The notes under the pieces are model-generated. The model ran no database searches and had not been told where the DNA came from. It saw only the letters and a list, made by a program, of their open reading frames with translations. Of a stretch of DNA of 17,846 nt, positions 1 to 7,068 are shown piece by piece (positions within the stretch are counted from its first letter, which is position 1; the number at the start of each line of letters is the position of its first letter). A program made the translations under genes and the position numbers. This DNA is from an uncultured bacterium (GTDB taxonomy: Bacteria > Actinomycetota > Coriobacteriia > Coriobacteriales > Coriobacteriaceae), in contig CAJMRD010000043.1 in NCBI GenBank assembly GCA_905215725.1, forward strand, positions 1 to 17,846, written 5' to 3'.

Positions 1-1
1 G

Positions 2-43
2 GCGGGGCCATTGTGGCTCTTGACAGCGGATTGGGTCATATGA
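2..43 (+). CDS. possible 3' end of an upstream gene (partial)
   Basis: Thirteen codons are open from the window edge to a TGA at 41-43, reading AGPLWLLTADWVI. The stop lies 21 bases before the next start, the same tight spacing seen through the rest of the operon. The sequence PLWLL followed by a short tail resembles the last residues of the GTPase at 10105-11400 (DPLLWIMAKNHLI), so this could be the C-terminus of another GTPase of the same family. That is an inference from a very short match. A second frame stays open across the same bases, so the call is tentative. Confidence 0.35.
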   Translation, partial: AGPLWLLTADWVI

Positions 44-64
44 GCGAACGTGTAAGGAGTTCAC

Positions 65-499
65 ATGCAATGCGTGGCTTGCGGAAAAACAATTCCCGAC
101 AGCATGGCTTTTTGCCCTTATTGCGGAGCCGCTCAGACAGGAGGTACGTCTGGCTCGACGAGCTCTTCGGCGGATTCCGGAACAGGGTCATCTTCTGATT
201 CTGGTTCTGACTCGTCATCCGGGGCCAGCGCGGCGACGTCCTCCGGCCCTGCTCCTACTCCCGCGCCCAGCCCCACGCCTGGTGCTGGAACGGCTTCGGG
301 TTCCTCTGCGGGCGGAAGCACCGCTGCTTCTGCACCCATCGCGCCGACGCAATACGAGTCAGACAAGCGCTTGGGACAAATAGCTTGCGTCCTTTCTGCC
401 GTTGCTTTGGTTCTCGTGATCGCTGGTCTACAGAAGGCATACATCGGTCTCGGCGTAATCATCGCTGCTTACCTGCTGGTCAACATTTTTAGGAAGTAG
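65..499 (+). CDS. zinc-ribbon membrane protein with Ser/Gly/Pro-rich spacer
   Basis: The 144-residue product starts with a zinc ribbon (Cys3, Cys6, Cys17, Cys20). A low-complexity spacer of Ser, Gly, Ala, Thr and Pro follows (about 24-93), and then two closely spaced hydrophobic segments (about 104-122 and 126-141) ending in FRK. The ribbon probably sits in the cytoplasm, tethered by a flexible arm to a short membrane hairpin. The start is supported by AAGGAG at 54-59, five bases before the ATG. Such zinc_ribbon_2-type heads are common in bacterial membrane proteins and give no function by themselves. The ribbon recurs in four other proteins of this operon, which suggests a shared docking or assembly role. 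No enzymatic motif is visible. The gene is real with high likelihood; the function is unknown. Confidence 0.85.
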   Translation: MQCVACGKTIPDSMAFCPYCGAAQTGGTSGSTSSSADSGTGSSSDSGSDSSSGASAATSSGPAPTPAPSPTPGAGTASGSSAGGSTAASAPIAPTQYESDKRLGQIACVLSAVALVLVIAGLQKAYIGLGVIIAAYLLVNIFRK

Positions 500-511
500 G
501 AGGAGACAAGC

Positions 512-706
512 ATGGCGTTATTTGGAATTGTTGCCGTTCTGTTCCTTTTGGCTGTCATCTACGCGATCGTGAGGACTTTTCAAGCCCAGATTACCTTTGT
601 TCTTGGCGCTATCATTCTGAGCTTCTGCGCATATGGCGTTTTTAAGGCCTTCAAAAATTACGCGGCTGCATTTAAGAAAAACGCGATTGATTCGAACAGG
701 AGCTAG
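512..706 (+). CDS. small two-helix membrane protein
   Basis: The 64-residue product has two hydrophobic helices (about 2-20 and 27-45) followed by a basic, Lys/Asn-rich tail (about 46-64). The start lies 12 bases after the preceding stop, with a good AGGAGG-type site at 497-502. It has no signal peptide cleavage site or known domain that I recognise. Its position between a membrane-tethered zinc-ribbon protein and a membrane-anchored GTPase suggests it is part of the same membrane complex, perhaps a small integral subunit. The next gene's ribosome binding site (AGGAG, 698-702) lies inside the last codons of this one, so the two are probably translationally coupled. Function unknown. Confidence 0.75.
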   Translation: MALFGIVAVLFLLAVIYAIVRTFQAQITFVLGAIILSFCAYGVFKAFKNYAAAFKKNAIDSNRS

Positions 707-711
707 CGATT

Positions 712-2250
712 ATGGCATTGACTGACGAGCGCTATAACCAGACGGCTGCTCTTTTGCCGCCCGAGCCTTCTCGTGCTGAGTACTGGCTCGATAAGGGTTT
801 CTCTGATCTTGGAGCGACGATTCGAGAGGCGATCGTCCTTAACAGGGTTACGCGTGGGGAATTAATTACCGAGCTCTACAACGGCGGCTTTATCCACAAG
901 GTCCTGTGGGGCATCTGTTTCCTCTCGTTTCTTGTTGCGGGCGTTGCGGGAACGGTAATCTTTGCATTCATCCATTCGGCCGTAATCATGGTCGTAATGG
1001 TGCTCGTTTACATCCTCTTTGGTCTCTCGCGCGCATTGGATGCTTGGTATCGCAAAACGCGCAAGATGGAGTTTGTCTGCGAGCAGTGCAAGCATGTTTG
1101 GCCGACCCCTGGGTATGTTTGCCCCAAGTGCGGCAAGGTCCATTCCTACCTTCGTCCCAACACGTTCGGCTTCTATACGCACGTGTGCGAGTGCGGCCAA
1201 AAGCTCCCGTGCACCTTCTTTGCGTCTGCTAAGGGGCCTGATGGGTCGACCATCCATCGCTCTGACTTGGAGCAGTGCTGCCCTAATCCCAATTGCGCCC
1301 ATTCGGTCGCTTCGGGCGAGGCCAGGACGATGTCTATTCCCGTTGTTGGCGGCCGTTCGGTAGGAAAGACCTCCTACATCGCGGCGCTTGCTCACGATCT
1401 TGTGCTCGACCGCGCTGCTCAGCAGGGCTATGACACCGATTTTCTCGATGACGACAAGCGAGGGCTCTTCTCCGAGCTCGAGAAGATCTATCAATCGGGC
1501 GATGCGAGCATGACGAGTGAGGACTCTGACGCCAAGCGCGCCTCCGCGTTCTCGCTGAGTGTCTTTGTCCGCAAGGACGGGCTTGATCCCGATCGCCTGA
1601 TCCATCTCTACGATGTTGCCGGTGAGACCTTCCTTAATAACGACGAGCACGAGGACCAGCTTCAGTATGCATACGCCGAGGGCGCCGTGCTGCTGGTGGA
1701 TCCCATGAGCATCCCGGATTTGGCAAGCGAGCTCGAGGAAGGACTTTCGGCAACGGACGCTGCCGTCTCTGGTCGCTCGAACCCCGATGACGTTTTGGCT
1801 TCCTTGATTGAGAAGGTCAAAAGCGTTGCCAAGCCAGATCGTCAGGGCAGATTTGCCATGCCCCTTGCCGTGGTGCTCAGCAAGACGGATCTTCCGGGCT
1901 TGGATGAAAAAATCGGACAGGCTGCCTGCGATGCGTATCTTGCTGCAAATCCCGAGTGTCCTGCCGCCGACGCACAGGATGCCGTGCTTCGCGATTTCCT
2001 GCTCGAATACGGCATGGGCAACTTCTTGACGTCGCTTAAGGCGAGCTTCCGCTCGTATCGCTTCTTTGCGGCCTCTGCTGTTGGTCACGAGCGTCTCGCC
2101 GGTGCTTACGATCCCAAGGGCGTTGTCGAGCCGTTTGCATGGATTGCGGGCCAGGCAGACCCGACGTTTGCCACGGCGATTTCCCTCCCCGTTGAGAACG
2201 CTGTTTCTTATGCCCAGCAGCTCGAGATCGATCGAAGGAAGAAGAGGTAG
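712..2250 (+). CDS. membrane-anchored zinc-ribbon GTPase, probable double-GTPase (DO-GTPase) family
   Basis: The 512-residue protein has, in order: an N-terminal region (1-60); two hydrophobic segments (about 63-83 and 87-105); a zinc ribbon (Cys123, Cys126, Cys137, Cys140); a second Cys cluster (159, 161, 167, 189, 190, 195); and a P-loop GTPase domain from about 207. Nucleotide motifs are GGRSVGKT (213-220, Walker A/G1), DVAGE (301-305, switch II/G3) and SKTD (390-393), a variant of the G4 NKxD guanine-specificity motif. A hydrophobic strand ending LLVDP precedes the G4 region. The TRAFAC-like order of motifs, a second GTPase in the same operon (10105-11400) and a GAP1-type gene together point to the DO-GTPase family. 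The likely role is a GTP-driven switch held at the membrane, with the ribbons binding partners. Family assignment comes from motif reading; GTP specificity is inferred. Confidence 0.85.
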   Translation: MALTDERYNQTAALLPPEPSRAEYWLDKGFSDLGATIREAIVLNRVTRGELITELYNGGFIHKVLWGICFLSFLVAGVAGTVIFAFIHSAVIMVVMVLVYILFGLSRALDAWYRKTRKMEFVCEQCKHVWPTPGYVCPKCGKVHSYLRPNTFGFYTHVCECGQKLPCTFFASAKGPDGSTIHRSDLEQCCPNPNCAHSVASGEARTMSIPVVGGRSVGKTSYIAALAHDLVLDRAAQQGYDTDFLDDDKRGLFSELEKIYQSGDASMTSEDSDAKRASAFSLSVFVRKDGLDPDRLIHLYDVAGETFLNNDEHEDQLQYAYAEGAVLLVDPMSIPDLASELEEGLSATDAAVSGRSNPDDVLASLIEKVKSVAKPDRQGRFAMPLAVVLSKTDLPGLDEKIGQAACDAYLAANPECPAADAQDAVLRDFLLEYGMGNFLTSLKASFRSYRFFAASAVGHERLAGAYDPKGVVEPFAWIAGQADPTFATAISLPVENAVSYAQQLEIDRRKKR

Positions 2251-2256
2251 ACGAAC

Positions 2257-3045
2257 ATGACTGACGATGTTTTTGTTCCCTCGTTTGAGGACGTCGCACC
2301 CGAAGAATCTGTATGCGAAGAGGTGGGGTGCGCTAGCGAACCCGTTGAGACTGCCGAGCCTGCTGCGGAGTCGCCCGAGCCCGTTGAGGCTGAGACGCCT
2401 GCCACCGACGACACAGCTGTCGAGGAGGGGGAGTGCGATTGCGACGCGAACGCCACTGCTGGTGTCGAAGTTGGCGAGTCGACTCCCGTTATGCCTGCCG
2501 AGGAGCTGGCGCGTCGTCTCGATGCATTGGATGAGGGTATTACTCAGCTAACGGGGCTCTTTCGCCAGAAGATCGATCGCACCACCTTTGAGGAAGAGGT
2601 GCTCAAGAACAACAGCGCAGAAATTGAGCGCTATCGCTCCGGTGTGTACGAGAAGATCACCACGCCCCTGCTTAAGCGCGTGACGTCCGTGGTTGATGCC
2701 ATGAACAAGACGCTGGCCTATCTTGGCACCGTTGAGGGGGATGCGGCTCAGCAGCAGGCGGAGGATCTTTCCGTCTATCGCGACATGCTCGTTGAGGTCC
2801 TTTGCGATTTTGGCGTCAACTCGTTTGCGCCTGAACCGGGAGATCGATTTGAGAGTGGCCGTCATATGCTGGCTATGCCACGCACCTTGACGGGCGACTC
2901 TGAAAAGCGCGGCGTCATTATCGAGGTCCTGTCGCCGGGCTATGAGCTTTCGGGGTCTGTTCTCGATCCGGCGTTTGTCCGTGCGTATACGTATAAAAAG
3001 GGCTACGTCGAGCCCGAGCAGCAATTGGACAAAGACGACGAGTAG
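2257..3045 (+). CDS. GrpE-like nucleotide exchange factor for the adjacent Hsp70s
   Basis: The 262-residue protein has a long acidic, disordered-looking N-terminus (1-80, rich in Glu, Asp, Pro and Ala, with Cys at 20, 25, 60 and 62). A helical coiled-coil region follows (about 82-185), then a C-terminal beta domain (about 195-245). The last has GrpE hallmarks: a Gly-Asp-Arg-Phe turn near 195-198, the strand VIIEVLSPGYEL (220-231), and a D-P-A-x-V motif (237-241). GrpE dimers eject ADP from Hsp70 and so reset the chaperone cycle. The following gene is an Hsp70, as in housekeeping grpE-dnaK pairs, but the acidic tail and weak overall resemblance suggest a dedicated copy. The start is preceded by AGAGG at 2243-2247. 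A gene symbol is withheld because this is probably not the housekeeping grpE. Confidence 0.8.
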   Translation: MTDDVFVPSFEDVAPEESVCEEVGCASEPVETAEPAAESPEPVEAETPATDDTAVEEGECDCDANATAGVEVGESTPVMPAEELARRLDALDEGITQLTGLFRQKIDRTTFEEEVLKNNSAEIERYRSGVYEKITTPLLKRVTSVVDAMNKTLAYLGTVEGDAAQQQAEDLSVYRDMLVEVLCDFGVNSFAPEPGDRFESGRHMLAMPRTLTGDSEKRGVIIEVLSPGYELSGSVLDPAFVRAYTYKKGYVEPEQQLDKDDE

Positions 3046-3101
3046 ACAAGGAGCCTAATCGTCTCATTCAACCTAGTCACCATTAAAGGAAGGAAATAAT
3101 C

Positions 3102-4793
3102 ATGAGTGACGAGAAGACAACGGTAATCGGCATCGACCTGGGTACCACCTACTCTTGCCTCTCTTACATCGACGAGACGGGTAACCCGGTGGTGGTCAAG
3201 AACTCTGAGGGCTCCAACACCACGCCCTCTGTGGTGCACTTTGATCCGGATGACCCCTCCAAGTACGACGTGGGTCAGCCTGCCAAGGACAATGCTTTGA
3301 TCGACCCCGATTTCACGGCCTCTTTTGTTAAGCGCATCATCGGCGACAACCCCGTTGCCATCACCGTTGACGGCGAGACCTACTCCCCCGAGCAGATTTC
3401 TGCTTATGTGCTCAAGAAGCTCACCTTCGATGCTTCTCAGAACATGCCCATGGGCTACGATGGCTGCGTCATCACCGTTCCTGCTTATTTTGGTGATGCC
3501 GAGACGCAGGCTACGCTCGCTGCGGCAAAGATTGCCGGCCTTAACGTGTACGGCACAGTGCAGGAGCCGGTTGCTGCCGCCATCAACTATGGTTGCGACA
3601 AGAGCGATAAAGACGAGGACGTAATCGTCTACGACCTGGGCGGCGGCACTTTCGATGTCTCCGCGGTTTCGTTTAGCCATAGCGAGGGCTCCAAGAACAT
3701 CGAGGTCGTCTGCAACCAAGGCGATAAAAACTTGGGCGGCGGAGACTGGGATGCTGCTATTGTTGCGTACCTCAAGGATGAGTTCTGTGATAAGACGGGC
3801 GCGGACGAGGACGTGTTTGATGAGTACGCGGACCAGCAGCTCCAAGGCGAAGCCGAGAAACTCAAGTTTGCCCTTACGTCCAAGGACAGCGCAAACGCGG
3901 TTCTGAACTTTACGGGTCGCCCTCAAAAGATCAGCCTTACCATCGATGACTTTAACGACATGACGTCCGATTTGCTCTCCCGCACCATCGACATCATGCG
4001 TACCTGCTTGGATGGTGCTAAGGCTAAGGGCCATAACCCCACCAAAATCCTGCTCGTAGGCGGCTCCACGCGTATGCGCCAGGTTGCCGATCGCCTCAAG
4101 CAGGAATTCCCCGAGCTTGAGCAGGCTATTAACGATCCCGATGAGGCCGTTGCCAAGGGCGCTGCCCGCTATGCCGCCCAGCTCGCCAGCATGCTGTATC
4201 ACAAGGCCGAGCAGGAGGGCACTTCCGAGGATACGGTTGAGGTTGTCGACCAGCAGACGCAGGAAGTTAAGCAGCAGCAGAACGTTGGCGCTAACAACCT
4301 GGCAATGACGTTCGTCAATCCCGAGGACGCGGCTTCTGCCATCAAGATCTCCGTTGTCACGTCGAAGAGCTATGGCGTCGAGGCGCTGGATGACTCGGGT
4401 ACCCCCTGTATTTTCAACCTGATTCTTAAGAACCAGAAGATTGATCCCGAGAAGGGCGCTTTCGAAAACACCCAGCGCTTTGGTACGTCCGAGGCCGGGC
4501 AGACGTCCGTTCTCGTTCAGGTTTATGAGAACGATGCCGAGCAGGAGAAGGTCGAGAAGGATCGCGAAGCCCTTGCGTCCGCTTCCATCGACCTTTCGGG
4601 CACCAACCTGCCTAAGGGCTCTCCTATTGACGTGACGTTTATTTTGAGCGAGCAGGGCATCCTCGACGTTCGCGCCGTTGAGCCTACGTCTGGTCAGTCC
4701 TGCGAGGTCGAGGTAAAGGTCAAGGGCGGCCTTACCGAGGACGAGATCCGCGAGGCGCGCTCCAAGGCCACGGCCATGCAGATGGTGCTTTAA
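3102..4793 (+). CDS. Hsp70 (DnaK-like) chaperone lacking the C-terminal lid
   Basis: The 563-residue protein has a complete Hsp70 ATPase domain (about 5-365): phosphate-1 motif IDLGTTYS (11-18), TVPAYF (125-130), phosphate-2 motif VYDLGGGTFDVS (176-187) and adenosine motif LVGGSTRM (318-325). A Gln-rich linker (about 380-395) replaces the usual DVLLLDV interdomain linker. A beta-rich substrate-binding region follows (about 400-540), then only a stub of about 20 residues. Housekeeping DnaK is about 610-640 residues, with a helical lid of about 100 residues that is missing here. The protein should bind and hydrolyse ATP but may hold clients only loosely. It follows a GrpE-like gene and precedes a second Hsp70, so these likely form one chaperone module. 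The start has AGGAAGG at 3087-3093. It is likely a cluster-dedicated paralogue rather than the housekeeping DnaK. Confidence 0.92.
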   Translation: MSDEKTTVIGIDLGTTYSCLSYIDETGNPVVVKNSEGSNTTPSVVHFDPDDPSKYDVGQPAKDNALIDPDFTASFVKRIIGDNPVAITVDGETYSPEQISAYVLKKLTFDASQNMPMGYDGCVITVPAYFGDAETQATLAAAKIAGLNVYGTVQEPVAAAINYGCDKSDKDEDVIVYDLGGGTFDVSAVSFSHSEGSKNIEVVCNQGDKNLGGGDWDAAIVAYLKDEFCDKTGADEDVFDEYADQQLQGEAEKLKFALTSKDSANAVLNFTGRPQKISLTIDDFNDMTSDLLSRTIDIMRTCLDGAKAKGHNPTKILLVGGSTRMRQVADRLKQEFPELEQAINDPDEAVAKGAARYAAQLASMLYHKAEQEGTSEDTVEVVDQQTQEVKQQQNVGANNLAMTFVNPEDAASAIKISVVTSKSYGVEALDDSGTPCIFNLILKNQKIDPEKGAFENTQRFGTSEAGQTSVLVQVYENDAEQEKVEKDREALASASIDLSGTNLPKGSPIDVTFILSEQGILDVRAVEPTSGQSCEVEVKVKGGLTEDEIREARSKATAMQMVL

Positions 4794-4828
4794 GACACTA
4801 AGAAGACAGACGAGTTGAGGGAGACGAT

Positions 4829-7057
4829 ATGGGTATCGCGGTAGGTATCGATCTGGGGACGACGTTCAGCGCCGTTGCGTGCGTGGGTGCGGACGGTGAG
4901 CCCAAGATTCTCCCCAATTCGTCCGGTGAGCATACGACTCCCTCCGTGGTCGCCATCGCCGAAGACGGCTCGGCCGTCTGCGGCGAGGCGGCCAAGGAGG
5001 CCCAGCTCATGGGCGATGCCAATGTGGCCTCCTTTTACAAGACGAATATGGGCAATGCCGGTTACGTGGAGTACCTGCGCGGCTGCGAGTTCGACGCCAC
5101 CACGCTGAGCTCCATGTTCCTGCGCAACCTCATCGCGGATATCTCTGCCGCCAACGGCGTCGAGATAGACTCCGCGGTGGTGACGGTGCCCGCCTACTTC
5201 GAGGCGCCGCAGCGCGAGGCGACGCTCGAGGCCCTGCGGCGCACGGGCGTGCGCGCCCTGGGCACGCTGAACGAGCCCTCGGCGGCCGCCTATGCCTATG
5301 GCCTCATGAGCGCAGGCGCTGCAGCCGGCGAGCGCACGATTCTCATCTACGATCTGGGTGGCGGCACGTTCGACGTCACGGTGGCCAGGCTCTCGGGGCG
5401 CGAGATTCGCGTTTTGTCCTCCACGGGCAATCACCAGCTGGGCGGTCGCCAGTGGGATAGCGCCCTATCGGACTTTATTCTGGATCAGCTTTGCGATGCC
5501 AGGGGACTAGACCGCGACGATGTCGAGTCGGACCTCACGCCTTCCGACATCAATACGCTTGCCGTCGTGTCCGAGCAGGTCAAGCGCGACCTTACGAACC
5601 GCGCCCGCACGCGCGCCCGCGTTATGGCGGAATCGGTTTCCGGAACCATCGAGGTCACGCGCGAGGACTTCGAGGAGGCCACGCGCCACCTGCTGACGCT
5701 CACGACGGATTGCTGCGAGGAGGCGCTGCGCGAGGCGGGGCTCACCTGGGACCAGCTCGATGGCTACATCCTCGTGGGCGGTTCCACCAAGATGCCGCAG
5801 GTGCGCGAGTACCTTACCGGCAAGGTGGGCAGCGGCCCCATCGGCGGCAACGTCAACCCCGACGAGGCCGTGGCCCTGGGCGCCGCCGTGTACGCGGCCC
5901 AGAAGTGCGGCACCACGTTCTCGCTCCCCGGCGCTCCTGCGGCCGCCCCGCGCTTCTCTTTGGGCGCTCTTCCCAAGCTGGTGGACTGCACGGCGCACTC
6001 CATGGGCATGATCGCGGAGAGCGAGGACCGCTCGCGCTACGTCAACTCGACCATTATCGGCAAGAACACGCCCGTCCCCGCCACCAATAGCCGCGAATAC
6101 GCCGTGCGCGCCACGCCGGGCCGTCCGGGCTCGCTCGAGATCTACCTCCTGCAGGGAGACGACCCCGCGCCGCTCAACAACACGGTTGTGGGCAAGTACG
6201 TGGTCCCCGAGATTCCGGGCGAGCGCGGGCGCGAGACGCACGTCAAGGTCTCGTATTCCTATACGGAGAACGCCACCATCGAGGTGGGCGCCACGCTCGC
6301 GTCCTCGGGCGGGGCGCTCGAGGTCCAGCGCGCCGAGGTCGAGTCCGACCTCTCGCGCTTCCTGAACGCGCCGACGGACAACGATGCTAAGGGCGAGGGC
6401 CATGGCCCCGTCGACGCCCGGGTGATGATCTGCGTCGAAGTCTCAGCCTGTATGTACGGCGAGGGTTTTGCCGCCGCGGAGGAAGCGGTCGACTCCTTCC
6501 TCGACTCTGTCGACGGATCGGGTGTCCAGGTCGGTTTGATGTACTTTGCGGATCGGTCCTGTATTGCGTGCGAGCCGAACAGGGATTACGCAAATGTTGT
6601 TAAATACACACGTGCGGGACTGTATAACGAGGATTTTCTCAACGACTGTCGGGATACGTCCCATTACGACAATGATGCATATCTTGAAAGCATGGATTCT
6701 GGTTTCTATTCTCCCGAAGCGCAGTCGTGTGGCGGAAGCAATGCCGCTGACCCCTTGGATGAATTTGTTTCCTGGCGCGGCGGCTTTCAGAAAGGTGATA
6801 CGTCGGATATTGTTCTTGTGCTAACGGACGGTTTTTGGCGCGGGCGCGCGTACGCTTCTGCGCTCAATAACTCCCAGTCGCTCAAAGAGGACGACGTGAC
6901 CATCATCGGTATCGGTACCCCTGATGCCGATCTTGAGTTCCTCAAAAAGATTTCCACCTCGGATAGCTATGCGGGCCTCTTCGACTTCTCCGAACTCGGC
7001 ACCGCGTTTTCGAGCATCGGCCGCTCCATCTCGAGCGGATCTGGCATCAGCATTTAG
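4829..7057 (+). CDS. Hsp70-VWA fusion protein
   Basis: The 742-residue protein begins with an Hsp70 ATPase domain (about 3-360): IDLGTTFS (7-14), TVPAYF (119-124), YDLGGGTFDVT (174-184) and LVGGSTKM (315-322). A beta-rich region like the Hsp70 substrate-binding domain follows (about 380-505), with a linker (LPKLVDC, 381-387) close to the normal Hsp70 linker. A VWA domain fills about 529-735. Its metal site is altered: DxSxS is replaced by E537-V-S539-A-C541, while GGSN (635-638) and TDG (666-668) are kept. The lid is replaced by the VWA domain, so client binding may be directed by VWA contacts. The start is set by GAGGGAG at 4817-4823. Composition changes sharply near 6430, with a GC-rich ATPase half and an AT-richer VWA half. 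The chaperone and VWA assignments are firm; the role of the fusion is inferred. Confidence 0.9.
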   Translation: MGIAVGIDLGTTFSAVACVGADGEPKILPNSSGEHTTPSVVAIAEDGSAVCGEAAKEAQLMGDANVASFYKTNMGNAGYVEYLRGCEFDATTLSSMFLRNLIADISAANGVEIDSAVVTVPAYFEAPQREATLEALRRTGVRALGTLNEPSAAAYAYGLMSAGAAAGERTILIYDLGGGTFDVTVARLSGREIRVLSSTGNHQLGGRQWDSALSDFILDQLCDARGLDRDDVESDLTPSDINTLAVVSEQVKRDLTNRARTRARVMAESVSGTIEVTREDFEEATRHLLTLTTDCCEEALREAGLTWDQLDGYILVGGSTKMPQVREYLTGKVGSGPIGGNVNPDEAVALGAAVYAAQKCGTTFSLPGAPAAAPRFSLGALPKLVDCTAHSMGMIAESEDRSRYVNSTIIGKNTPVPATNSREYAVRATPGRPGSLEIYLLQGDDPAPLNNTVVGKYVVPEIPGERGRETHVKVSYSYTENATIEVGATLASSGGALEVQRAEVESDLSRFLNAPTDNDAKGEGHGPVDARVMICVEVSACMYGEGFAAAEEAVDSFLDSVDGSGVQVGLMYFADRSCIACEPNRDYANVVKYTRAGLYNEDFLNDCRDTSHYDNDAYLESMDSGFYSPEAQSCGGSNAADPLDEFVSWRGGFQKGDTSDIVLVLTDGFWRGRAYASALNNSQSLKEDDVTIIGIGTPDADLEFLKKISTSDSYAGLFDFSELGTAFSSIGRSISSGSGISI

Positions 7058-7068
7058 GGAGCCTATTT

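Noticed and set aside
20..48. TTGACA at 20-25 as the -35 element of a promoter for the operon
   Set aside because: No -10-like sequence lies 16-18 bases downstream, and the bases fit the coding end of an upstream gene.
862..2088. 408-codon open frame on the minus strand
   Set aside because: It is fully antisense to the first GTPase gene, whose motifs are clear. Long antisense frames are common in GC-rich genes, and this one has no recognisable domain.
3003..4202. 399-codon open frame on the minus strand
   Set aside because: It is antisense to the well-defined Hsp70 gene and its translation lacks any known motif.
5507..6403. 298-codon minus-strand frame, and a 199-codon + strand frame at 5491-6090
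   Set aside because: Both overlap the Hsp70-VWA gene in its most GC-rich part, and their products are Arg/His/Gly-rich, typical of shadow frames.
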